A DNA stretch of 64,000 nt from CAADGV01 sp040290295 (lineage in GTDB: Bacteria; Bacteroidota; Ignavibacteria; UBA10030; UBA6906). The notes beneath the pieces were generated by a model. The model saw nothing but the letters and a program-made list of their open reading frames with translations. It did not search any database and had not been told where the DNA came from. Both the position numbers and the translations under genes were made by a program. The first letter of the stretch is position 1; the number at the start of each line of letters is the position of its first letter. This document shows positions 18,378 to 26,513 of this stretch, one piece after another. Location: positions 1 to 64,000 of the forward strand of contig PSMW01000017.1 in assembly GCA_040290295.1 (NCBI GenBank). Reading direction: 5' to 3'.

Positions 18378-19300
18378 TGGACGAGCGAACCTCGATGACA
18401 GACGCTGAGCGCAACGTTTCGTTGCGCGTAGCGCTCGCCTATCTCAGCGTCTTTCTGATTTGGGGCTCGACGTATCTCGCGATCAGAATCGGTGTACAGG
18501 ATTTGCCGCCAGCATTGTTCGCAGGTGTGCGCTTCGTTTGCGCCGGCGCTCTGATGCTTGCCTACAGCAGGCTAAGAGGCTTGCCCCTCCCCAACCGGAC
18601 TGGTATGCTCCATCTTTCGATCACGGGCTTGTTCCTTCTCGTCGGCGGCAATTTGCTGGTGGTGTGGTCGGAAAAAACGATTCCATCGGGACTGGCAGCT
18701 CTCATCATCGCCATCGTGCCCCTGCTCATGTCAACGATCGATGCACTCATGCCCAAAGGCCAATCGCTTCCCCCGATCGGCTGGCTCGGCATTGTCGTGG
18801 GCATCGCCGGAACGATCATTCTCGTTTCTCCAAGTCTTGGCTTGGTCGAGGGAGAGCATCTCGATCCTTACGGAGTCATCGGGCTATTGTTGGCATGCCT
18901 CTTCTGGTCGATCGGCTCTGTGTATTCGCGGCATCACCATGTCGAAGGAAACATCTTCGTCAATTCGGGTGTTCAAAATATGGTACCGGGCATTGCGCTC
19001 GTTGGGCTCGGCATCGCCGCAGGTGAAGTGCCGCAATTCCATCTTACGTACAACGGCACGCTTGCGCTCTTCTATCTCATTGTGTTCGGTTCGATCCTCG
19101 GGTACACTTCGTACGTGTACTTGTTGCGCCATCAGCCCCCTGCGAAGGCTTCGACGTATGCTTACGTCAACCCAGTGGTAGCAATTGTCCTCGGCTGGTT
19201 GGTGTTGGACGAGCCAGTCACGTTGCGCACGATTGTTGCTATGCTGATCATTCTCGGCGGAGTTGCCATCGTTCAAACAAGCAAGATGAGGAAGAAGTGA
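18374..19300 (+). CDS. EamA-family drug/metabolite exporter
   Basis: A 308-residue inner-membrane protein with ten predicted helices in two EamA repeats. LSVFLIWGSTYLAIRIGV starts the first repeat and VYSRHHH... then GYTSYVYLLRHQPPAKAS and YVNPVVAIVLGWLVLDEP close the second; these match the RhaT/YedA-like group. The substrate is unknown; relatives export amino acids or toxic metabolites. It overlaps the DinB-like gene and the rhodanese gene by a few bases, forming a compact four-gene run. Confidence 0.9.
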   Translation: MMDERTSMTDAERNVSLRVALAYLSVFLIWGSTYLAIRIGVQDLPPALFAGVRFVCAGALMLAYSRLRGLPLPNRTGMLHLSITGLFLLVGGNLLVVWSEKTIPSGLAALIIAIVPLLMSTIDALMPKGQSLPPIGWLGIVVGIAGTIILVSPSLGLVEGEHLDPYGVIGLLLACLFWSIGSVYSRHHHVEGNIFVNSGVQNMVPGIALVGLGIAAGEVPQFHLTYNGTLALFYLIVFGSILGYTSYVYLLRHQPPAKASTYAYVNPVVAIVLGWLVLDEPVTLRTIVAMLIILGGVAIVQTSKMRKK

Positions 19301-19776
19301 GATCGATGCGATCGTTGTTCGTCATGATTGTGCGGGAAGCTGCGCTGATCGCCTTCGCCGCAGTGCTTCTCGGATTCGGGTATGGTTTCGTTATGAAGAA
19401 GGGGCTGTTCGCCCCGACTCAACCCACGAGCAACCTTCCTGTAGCACCACCCGCGCCAACGTTCATCGACTACGAAGAGGCACTCCGCTGTTTCCGAGAA
19501 GGCTCAGCACTCTTTGTCGATGCACGTCACGAGTACGACTACAAGCTCGGACACATCCGTGGGGCGATCAACGTTCCGCTGAAGGACTTCGACCTTGCGA
19601 CTTCGCCGCTAGCACCAACACCGAAGAACCAATTGATCGTGACGTACTGCGATGGGGCTGAGTGCAACTCCAGCATCGAGCTGGCGCAGAAACTCGCTGC
19701 GGCAGGATTCACCAATGTCAAGATGTTTTTTGGGGGATGGAATGAATGGCAACAGCACCACTTGCCGACGGAGTGA
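19297..19776 (+). CDS. membrane-anchored rhodanese-like protein
   Basis: The 159-residue product has an N-terminal membrane helix (about 9-30, AALIAFAAVLLGFGYGF) and a periplasmic rhodanese domain with FVDARHEYDYKLGHIRGAINVP and the catalytic loop TYCDGAECNSS (the first Cys is the likely sulfur carrier). C-terminal FFGGWNEWQQH is typical of single-domain rhodaneses. It starts with GTG overlapping the EamA stop and is followed by a MauE-like membrane protein, a pairing that suggests a periplasmic thiol or sulfur redox role; this is inference. Confidence 0.87.
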   Translation: MRSMRSLFVMIVREAALIAFAAVLLGFGYGFVMKKGLFAPTQPTSNLPVAPPAPTFIDYEEALRCFREGSALFVDARHEYDYKLGHIRGAINVPLKDFDLATSPLAPTPKNQLIVTYCDGAECNSSIELAQKLAAAGFTNVKMFFGGWNEWQQHHLPTE

Positions 19777-19801
19777 CAATCAAGATGTTCGGAGTGAAAC
19801 A

Positions 19802-20305
19802 ATGAAAGCGCTGAGAAAGGTGATCGACAATGCGTTCGTGGCGCTGAGCGCACGCATGCTGCTCGGGTTCATCTTCGTCGTTGCTAGCACCGATACGATC
19901 GCCGACCCGACGGCGTTTGCCACTTCGATTTCGTATTACAAGATCGTCGGTGCACCACTTACGCTCATCATTGCCACCGTCCTTCCGTGGCTGGAATTGT
20001 TGTGCGGGCTCTTTCTTCTTTTCGGCATGCTCACCAAAGGCAGCAGCGGACTCATTCTCCTCATGCTGGTCGTCTTCACCGGTGGCGTTCTCTCCGGTAT
20101 TGCCCGCGGTTTAGATATATCGTGTGGGTGCTTCACGCGAGATCCCACCGTGGATAAGATCGGGTGGCTGAAAGTGTCCGAGAACCTTCTGCTCATCGTG
20201 CTGGGCTTTGTGTGTCTTTTCACCAACTCCACTCGGTTCACTCTCGTGCATGGGGTCGATCCTGATTCATCCCCTGCACGCCGCTCGGCATCCGATGCGT
20301 CATAA
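19802..20305 (+). CDS. MauE/DoxX-like membrane protein with CGC motif
   Basis: A 167-residue protein with four membrane helices. The segment ISCGCFTRDPTVDKIGW before the last helix, with the Cys-Gly-Cys pair, is the mark of the MauE/DoxD-like redox proteins, which act in disulfide or quinol-linked oxidation. The ATG at 19802 lies 25 bp after the rhodanese stop and is the natural start; frames further upstream are inside the rhodanese gene. The pairing with a rhodanese is a recurrent one and suggests shared redox work. This is the last intact core gene before the accessory island. Confidence 0.82.
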   Translation: MKALRKVIDNAFVALSARMLLGFIFVVASTDTIADPTAFATSISYYKIVGAPLTLIIATVLPWLELLCGLFLLFGMLTKGSSGLILLMLVVFTGGVLSGIARGLDISCGCFTRDPTVDKIGWLKVSENLLLIVLGFVCLFTNSTRFTLVHGVDPDSSPARRSASDAS

Positions 20306-20361
20306 TCCTCATCATCGGCGTTGACCTTGCGTGGGGCGACAAGAAGCCCGACGGCGTATAA
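20302..20361 (+). pseudogene. possible 5' remnant of a DUF429-type gene
   Basis: Nineteen codons read IIGVDLAWGDKKPDG and then stop. The xIGVDLAWGxxxxxG pattern is how DUF429 proteins (predicted RNase-H-like nucleases) begin. The rest of such a gene is absent here, and the sequence passes directly into a fragment of a beta-helix protein gene. It overlaps the MauE-like gene end. The match is short, so this stays tentative. Confidence 0.35.
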
Positions 20362-20440
20362 GCAATCTATTCATCGGCACAGACAACGGAACAGGCACAG
20401 CCGTACACATGCCACCGGATGATAATATCTTGCCCGCCCA

Positions 20441-20899
20441 GTGCTTCGCAACAACATCTTCTATCTTAACTGGCTTTCTTCTTCACCTGAAGGCGGAACG
20501 ATCCAGGGCGGAGGTACACTGACCTACTCGAACATCTACAACCGTGATAGCTCAACCTACACGCCGCCTCCGAACGCGATCAACTTCAAGCGCTACCCGA
20601 GCTTTGTCAACCCGGCATCAGGCGATTTCTCCCTCCGATACTTTTCGCCGAGCGTCGATTCTGGAGACCCAAGTGACTCTTTTGCTCTTGAGCCTGTCCC
20701 AAATGGGAATCGCATTAATCAAGGTCATCAAGGTAACACTCTGCTCGTGCCGGACCACTGGAACCTTCCCGCCACTGGAGGATGGATTGCCAGCGGACCT
20801 GTTCCCTCACCTTCAGGAATCGCTTGGATCGGCACCATCGCCTTGCTGAATGTGGCAGTATTTTATCAGGCTCTTGAGAATAGATTTAATTTTTCGTAA
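20441..20899 (+). pseudogene. C-terminal fragment of a right-handed beta-helix secreted protein
   Basis: The 152 codons from a GTG contain NNIFYLNW, the phrase PSFVNPASGDFSLRYFSPSVDSGDPS and NGNRINQGHQGNT. Repeats of the form SPxxDxGDPs...PNGxRINxGxxGNT mark the end of parallel beta-helix (pectate-lyase-like) proteins of Bacteroidota and relatives. No signal peptide or N-terminal coils are present and an in-frame stop lies just upstream, so only the last part survives. The tail after residue 120 is hydrophobic and may be out-of-family sequence. It marks the left edge of the island. Confidence 0.55.
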
Positions 20900-20917
20900 G
20901 AATGGACCAACATTCCG

Positions 20918-20931
20918 AGGAGGTACCTCCT
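20918..20931. repeat. perfect 14-bp palindrome AGGAGGTACCTCCT
   Basis: The palindrome lies 19 bp after the beta-helix fragment, in a gene-free stretch (20900-21045). It contains a perfect Shine-Dalgarno-like AGGAGG on both strands but no suitable start codon follows at normal distance except ATG of a very short frame. Its role, if any, is unknown. Confidence 0.5.
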
Positions 20932-21045
20932 GATGCACGTGAACAAGCCGCCAACCCAACCGCAGCCTCCATCGATACGGAGCGCTGAACGAAGACTCGG
21001 AAGAGACACTCTCCTCGCCCCCCCCACACACACCTTTTCCTCGAT

Positions 21046-21348
21046 ATGGCGAATCGTCTTGCCGTCAGCTTTCCATATAACGAACACGATATCCGAGAGA
21101 TAAAGAAAATTTCCGGACACAGATGGCATCCCAATCAAAAGTGCTGGACCGTTCCGTTTAGTCCTGAGAACACACAGCAGCTTTTAGCACTGTTCGATGG
21201 AAAGAAGGTGAACGTAGCCCCTGAGCTTCGAGCACGGCTGGGCGGGGCCAAAGCAACTATAGAACTGCCTCCAGTCTCGGTCCAATCCACTGGTGGACTT
21301 TGCCGCCCGCCCCGTCTCTGGTGGGCAAGAAGGCCGTGCCGAGGATGA
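21046..21348 (+). pseudogene. truncated tyrosine recombinase/integron-integrase-like N-terminus
   Basis: About the first 80 residues read as the N-terminal part of a tyrosine recombinase: VSFPYNEHDIREIKK, HRWHPNQKCWTVPFSPENT and LLALFDGKKVNV. The RxWHPxxKCWxxP pattern occurs at the start of site-specific recombinases of Bacteroidota, Chlorobiota and cyanobacteria, some annotated as integron integrases; this is from memory. After about residue 80 the similarity ends and the frame becomes Pro/Arg-rich junk, so the SAM-like and catalytic domains (with the R...HxxR...Y residues) are missing. It lies 400 bp before the first cassette and reads toward it. A HARP-like helicase motif is the main alternative. 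Confidence 0.55.
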
Positions 21349-21695
21349 TCGATATGACCGTCTTGAATATCATCTGTGTAACTGCTCTACGAAAAAGTAA
21401 TGAACGTGGAAGAAGGAGTCAAGGAATTCCGGAAAGGCCAGGATGTCTCAGTTTCCGCGGACAGCCGATAGGCTGACGAGCACAATGTAGGCAGGGTAGG
21501 CGACTGATGCAAGAGAAAAGTGAAACGATTTAACGTGCGACTCATCCCGATTTTTACCGGGACATAAGGGTGGGAAGTGAGTCGCACTTGTAAAAAAATA
21601 ATGTTGACGATGTGCAGGAAAGTTAGCAAATTCGCGGCGATGAAAGACAAGGTGGACAGGTTATGACCAAGACTGGGAACGAAGCTATAAGACAA
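21349..21695. other. gene-free stretch between recombinase remnant and possible attI
   Basis: No convincing coding frame is seen on either strand. The stretch holds one strong nested stem-loop (21535-21587) and otherwise unremarkable sequence. It probably includes what is left after loss of the recombinase catalytic part. Confidence 0.5.
21535..21587. repeat. nested inverted repeat, 10-bp outer and 5-6-bp inner stem
   Basis: GTGCGACTCA (21535-21544) pairs perfectly with TGAGTCGCAC (21578-21587). Inside, TCCCG (21545-21549) pairs with CGGGA (21558-21562) around an AT-rich loop. Its location just before the cassette array suggests a structured element of the array leader or a small transposon-like repeat; no T-tract follows directly, so it is not an obvious terminator. 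Confidence 0.55.
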
Positions 21696-21763
21696 ATAGA
21701 CGAAGTTCGTCTATTACGCCGTAATGGGAATATAGACGAAGTTCGTTAACTCACTAGTTATAG
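21696..21763 (+). promoter_or_regulatory. attI: possible integron attI site with two direct repeats
   Basis: Two copies of ATAGACGAAGTTCGT (21696-21710 and 21732-21746) are spaced 36 bp apart; the first copy extends to a 19-bp near-perfect palindrome (ATAGACGAA-G-TTCGTCTAT). Right after the second copy comes CGTTAAC-TCACTA-GTTATAG (21744-21763), which has the layout of a simple integrase site: an inverted left core, a 6-bp spacer and a right core starting with GTT. The right core is where cassette 1 begins. Direct repeats beside a simple site are what attI sites of integrons show. The left core fits the consensus poorly, and no complete integrase is present, so this is a candidate only. Confidence 0.42.
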
Positions 21764-21796
21764 GCAATTGCCCGCACTAAGGAAGGAGTAGTCTCA

Positions 21797-22729
21797 ATGG
21801 CAAATCTATTCTGGAAGCAAAAGGGGAAGAAGACACTCAACCTTGTCTCTACTCCGTTTGCTTCTGAGGAAGAATTCGAGAAGGTCATCTTTGAAACGAA
21901 GGAGATACTCGAAGACATTTTTCTCATCAAGCGACAAATCCGAGGCGGCAAGAAGGCTGGCATTCCTGACATTGTTGGCATCGACAACGACGGCAACGTG
22001 TGCATCGTTGAGATGAAAAATGTTACCATTGACGCTTCTGTCATTCCTCAAGTTTTGGCTTATGCGTTCTGGGCACAGAAAAATCCTGACTCCATCAAGA
22101 ATCTTTGGCTTGAAGCACCCAAGCAACCAGAAGATGTTGTCGTAAATTGGGACAATTACGAAGTCAAAATAATCATCATTGCTCCCTCAATCGAGCATTC
22201 AACTCTTGAACTCGTAAACACTATCACGTATCCCGTTGACCTGATTGAAATCAAACGCTGGGTCGAAGGTCCGAATCAGTTTCTTCTTGTTAACAAGTTG
22301 GAACCCGAGCAACCGAAGAAAGTTCGTGCGGTTCGAGGTCTCGAAACTTACGACTGTGCTTTCTACGAGAGCCATTACAACAAACTTAGCGTCAATGCGT
22401 TCTTGAGCTTTGCTGAGGAAACCGAGCATCTTATCAAGTCGAAGGGTTGGCCCCTCGAAATGAAGTTCAACAAGCACTACTGCGGTTTCAAGCACGGCTT
22501 CTTCAACGCCTTTGGCATCAAGTGGATCGGCTCTAAGACGTTTGCTTTCTTTTTCAAGCTACCAAAGTCTGCTGCCGAGAAGACTCAACCCGAAGGTCTC
22601 AAGATGGATCGATACGAGGATCAATGGAAGGAAGCGGTCTACAAGGTCGATCCATCAAAAACCAAAGTCAAAGCCTTCTTGCCACTCTTTGAGAAGGCTC
22701 TCAATTCTGTAACTGGAAAGGTTGAGTGA
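21797..22729 (+). CDS. cassette 1: PD-(D/E)XK nuclease-like protein (NucS/DUF91-like)
   Basis: A 310-residue soluble protein. The stretch GIPDIVGIDNDGNVCIVEMKN (about 55-75) gives the D-x(n)-ExK active-site pattern of the restriction-endonuclease fold as seen in NucS/DUF91 proteins, where E and K of VEMKN and the D of IPDIV bind metal. The C-terminal half (YDCAFYESHYNKLS to FKLPKS) looks like a DUF5655-type domain often fused to such nucleases. It starts 39 bp after the cassette boundary with an upstream AAGGAGTAG Shine-Dalgarno and ends 12 bp before the attC left core. DNA cleavage, repair or defence are possible; its function is not established. Confidence 0.75.
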   Translation: MANLFWKQKGKKTLNLVSTPFASEEEFEKVIFETKEILEDIFLIKRQIRGGKKAGIPDIVGIDNDGNVCIVEMKNVTIDASVIPQVLAYAFWAQKNPDSIKNLWLEAPKQPEDVVVNWDNYEVKIIIIAPSIEHSTLELVNTITYPVDLIEIKRWVEGPNQFLLVNKLEPEQPKKVRAVRGLETYDCAFYESHYNKLSVNAFLSFAEETEHLIKSKGWPLEMKFNKHYCGFKHGFFNAFGIKWIGSKTFAFFFKLPKSAAEKTQPEGLKMDRYEDQWKEAVYKVDPSKTKVKAFLPLFEKALNSVTGKVE

Positions 22730-22741
22730 GCGGGCAACTGC

Positions 22742-22921
22742 CTATAACAAGCAAAACACCGACGCATCATCTTTTGATAAGGATTATAGATGTCGCTCAA
22801 TGCTGTTGCTCACAATTTGGTTTGCGCCGCCCGCCGCGAGAGAATTAGTCTTTTGTAGCAGCGGTCGTCGCATCATTTTGTAGTTCGCAACAGCACTGCG
22901 GTGTTTTGCTAAACGTTAGAC
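22742..22921 (+). repeat. attC: attC site 1 (180 bp)
   Basis: Left core CTATAAC (22742-22748), right core GTTAGAC (22915-22921). The outer arms AGCAAAACACCG and CGGTGTTTTGCT pair, and inside ATGCTGTTGC pairs with GCAACAGCA. The middle element TTTGATAAGGATTATAGATG is shared with the truncated site at 35926. Recombination would occur after G22915. This is the longest attC of the array. Confidence 0.85.
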
Positions 22922-22967
22922 GGAATGCCATCACCAATTAACTCATATCACAAGAAAGGAGTTTCAT

Positions 22968-24569
22968 ATGCCAAGCATACTCAAAGGAAGATGGGAGCCA
23001 GTCTATATTGGCAACAATCCCAGTGCTGGAGTTCTCAACTCACAGCAAACTGCCGTTCATGCTTGCTTAGCGTACAACCCAAACGACGGCACATGGAAAG
23101 TTCTTTAGTTTCGTGCTGCCGATCTCGAGGAAGGAAACACCTGGGTCAAGACACGCATGTGGCGTTCTGCATCAACGAGCCAGATTACTGCGCAGAGAAT
23201 TCCTGATTGGCCAGGCGGAACAGAGAAGCCAAGAATATTCTGTGGAGGCCATGCGTTCATGCACGATGGCAAGCTCTTCGTTGCTGGAGGAAATCTTGGT
23301 CAAGTCGTGCAACCTTTTAGGGGTCTAAACTACGCATACATCTTTGATCCAACGATAGCAGACGAAAACACAAAGTGGGGTTACTTAGGCTCACCCGGAT
23401 CACCGAACCGAATGTCAGCGGGAAGATGGTACCCAACGGTGACTCTTCTCCCAGATCGCCGTCTGTTGGTAATGTCCGGGTATATCACCGAGAGCCTGCC
23501 TGATCCCTACAATCGCACTCCTGAGATGTGGAATCCTCAAACTGGTCAATGGATTCGGCGAACTGCTCAACAAGCCAAGATGCCTTTCGACGCTCTTTAC
23601 CCTGGTGCACATGTCGTTCCACGAGGACAGTATCAAGGGCAAGTGTTCTATTCCATGCCGATGCTGCAATCGTATGTCTTCGATCCCAATTTCGATGGTA
23701 ATCCCAACGGCAGCACTTACTATTGGAAAGCTGTTCCGAACACCGCGCGTTCGTTCTTTCGAGATGGAGGCTGTTCTATTCTTCTCCCGATCAAGTTGAG
23801 CCCAAGCACAGAAGCGAAAGTGTTAATCCTCGGCGGGATGCAGGATGATCCTGCCTTTGGTACTGCAGTTGCAACAAACACAGCCGAGATCATCGACCTT
23901 GGTGCCGCAAACCCTGTTTGGCAATCTGCAGCTTCAATGATAATGGAACGCACCCATGCCAATGCGATCATCCTTCCCGACGGAAAGATTCTTGTCACTG
24001 GCGGCAAGCAGATCTCCTTCAGGGAAGGTGCCGTAACCTTTGCTGAAATGTATGATCCTGACACCAATACCTGGACGCTCCTTCCCCCGAGCAGCTACAC
24101 AAGGATGTACCACTCTGCTTCTATTCTACTACCCGATGCAACCGTGTGGGTTGGTGGAGGGGACACTCTGGGCGGAAGTCCTTCGAGCGATTTCATTGAG
24201 ATATACAAGCCGGGATATTTGTTTGATCCTCCTGATCCCCAAGTGCGACCGAATATTCTTTCCATCAGCACAACTCAGATCACATACAATAGTGCCTTCA
24301 CCATTGAAGTAAATTATCCTGTTGATTCAGCTATTCTCATAAGCCTTGGCGCAACCAGCCATGCGTTTGACCAGAGCCAACGGGCAATTTACCTCAAACT
24401 TAGTTCTCTTCCGCCTAACGGCACGAACCCGTACAGCGTCACAACCCCGGCGAATGCAAACATAGCTCCACCAGGCTATTACCTGTTCTTTGTTTTGAGG
24501 CCGAAGTCGGCGAGTCAATCCGGTATGAATAGAATCCCGTCTGTTGCGAACTTCCTGAGATTGGCATAA
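22968..24569 (+). pseudogene. cassette 2: galactose-oxidase-like (kelch plus DUF1929) protein with an in-frame TAG
   Basis: The frame opens at ATG 22968 with a good Shine-Dalgarno (AAGAAAGGAG) and codes for a kelch-type propeller followed by the early-set DUF1929 domain of galactose/glyoxal oxidases: repeats such as GGHAFMHDGKLFVAGG and NAIILPDGKILVTGGKQ, then MYHSASILLPDATVWVGGGD and a final SGMNRIPSVANFLRL. Codon 47 is TAG (23106-23108) after NDGTWKVL, with homologous sequence continuing in frame on both sides, so a single nonsense change splits the gene. An ATG at 23157 could restart a shorter product of 470 residues. No signal peptide is seen. Catalytic copper ligands cannot be assigned with confidence. 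Confidence 0.75.
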
Positions 24570-24583
24570 CCGGGAGGACAGTG

Positions 24584-26296
24584 ATGGACTACGTGTTCTC
24601 TCGACCGATGAGGTCGTCCTCAATCCTATTTCTTTTTGCTTTTCGTTTCGTGATTGCTCAATGGTCAAACGACCCGAACGTCAATACACCAATCTCGACT
24701 GCTAACGGCGATCAGCAAGTACCTGCTATCGTGAGTGATGGTGCACGAGGGGCTATTATTACATGGAAAGACACACGGAACACTATTTGGCCCGATATTT
24801 ACGTTCAACGGGTTAATCAGTCTGGTATCATCCAATGGACGACAAATGGAGTTCCAGTTGCCGTGGGAGGATTTCGAATGCATGAGTTTCCTAGGATGTC
24901 GATTGACGGAACTGGCGGCGCCATAATTGCGTGGAGGGAATCACCTCCACAGCCTAATCTCAATTATGACATCTACGCACAGCGGATTAACACATCGGGT
25001 GTTGTGCAATGGCCGTCAGGTTGCATTCCAATTTGTGCATTGCCGGGCCATCAAGGACCATATTCCATTGTGTATGATGGCACGAGAGGCGCATTCATTC
25101 TTTGGGGAGATGGTAGGAGGGTCGGCTTCAGTGACATCTATATACAGCGTGTAAATGCCCTTGGACAAGCGCAATGGGATTCAAACGGGGTTCCCATATT
25201 TACGTTATACACCCCGGTGGGCCCATCCGCTACAATGACAAACGATGGTGCAGGAGGCGTTATCATTACGTGACGTGGCATGACATGCGTAATCTCAACG
25301 ACATTAACATCTACGCGCAACGTGTGAACGCATCAGGAACAACGCTTTGGACATCAAACGGTGTTGCCGTTTGCACACACCCGGCCTATCAGCGTGAGCC
25401 TAAGTATTGTCAGCGACGGTTCCGAGGGAGCTATAATCACATGGGGCGATGACCGCAATACTCCTGGCTCGGATTACGTTTTTGCTCAGCGGATCAGTGC
25501 TTTAGGCGCAAGACAATGGGCAACAGACGGAGTACGCATACCTGGTTTGGGCGCATCGCCTCATTCCATTGTAGGTGACGGAGCGGGTGGTGCAATCATC
25601 GCTGGTATCAGCCACAATAACGTCCGTGCACACCGCATCAGTGCCGAAGGAGCTCTGCTCTGGGATTCTAGTGGCGTTGTCCTTTCTACCGAACCTATAA
25701 ATTACAACACAGCTATCGCGAGCGATAATGCGGGTGGCGCAATTGTCGCATGGCTCGATACCCGCAATGACTCAACGCATAACATCACCGACATCTATGC
25801 CCAACGCGTAAATGCTTCAGGTGCTGTCATGTGGCAAACCAATGGAGTTCCAATCACAACGGCTCCCGGCAATCAATTCAATCTCGCAATCACAACCGAT
25901 GGGGCCAGCGGAGCGATCATCGCATGGACAGATTGGCGCAGTGGCACCAACGCTAACATCTACGCACAACAAGTAAGTGCAAATGGGATTCTTGGGCAAG
26001 TGACTTCGGTCCAGAAGGAAGAGACTCTACCGAAAGACTTTGCTATGCTTCAGAACTATCCCAATCCGTTTAATTCCTCGACTACGATCGAGTTCGAGAT
26101 TCCTCGGTCGACATTTGTCAGAGTTGTTATAGGCAATTATCTCGGCCAGCAAATTGCAACCTTAGTGAGCAGACAACTTGCGCCCGGAAAATATCGTGAG
26201 TCCTTCAACGCAAGTAAGCTTTCAAGTGGCGTCTATTTCTACAAGCTTCTAACATCAGAATCATCAATCGTAAAGAAAATGTTATTGCTGAGATGA
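24584..26296 (+). pseudogene. cassette 2: T9SS-secreted propeller-like repeat protein with two frameshifts
   Basis: One gene read in three frames. The start ATG at 24584 has GGGAGG 6 bp upstream and a signal peptide (SSILFLFAFRFVIAQ). About seven repeats of 60-70 residues follow, each with SDGxxGAIIxW..DxRN and DIYxQRVNxSGxxxW, which suggests a beta-propeller. The C-terminus has LQNYPNPFNSSTTIEFEIP and ends GVYFYKLLTSESSIVKKMLLL, a type IX secretion sorting domain. The first break is a 5-bp tandem duplication ACGTG-ACGTG (25268-25277); the second is a small indel near 25392-25402. It shares cassette 2 with the oxidase-like gene, 11 bp downstream of it. Confidence 0.78.
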
Positions 26297-26308
26297 TGAT
26301 GGCACTAC

Positions 26309-26442
26309 GCCTAACAAGCGTGTTCACGACGCTCACATCGTTTGATATGGATTATAGAGTTCGCTCAACACAGTTTGCCGCGAAAAGAATTGGTCATTTG
26401 ATAGCGGCAAACTGCGCTGCGTGCTTTTGGTAAACGTTATGC
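26309..26442 (+). repeat. attC: attC site 2 (134 bp)
   Basis: Left core GCCTAAC (26309-26315) fits the RYYYAAC consensus; right core GTTATGC (26436-26442). An inner stem CAGTTTGCCGC/GCGGCAAACTG of 11 bp is perfect. The shared element CGCTCACATCGTTTGATATG and GAGTTCGCTCAA is present. The 17 bases before the left core mirror the start of cassette 2 (GACGGAATGCCATC), confirming the cassette limits. Confidence 0.88.
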
Positions 26443-26513
26443 GTCATGGCCGCCAGCAACAAAATGATTATCTAACCAACTAAGTTAATCACAAGCACTA
26501 GGAGGATCTCATC

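Noticed and set aside
21696..21746. Operator or two-site regulator box as the meaning of the ATAGACGAAGTTCGT repeats
   Set aside because: Not excluded, but the exact contact with the cassette 1 junction makes an attI reading more economical; no regulator gene is nearby.
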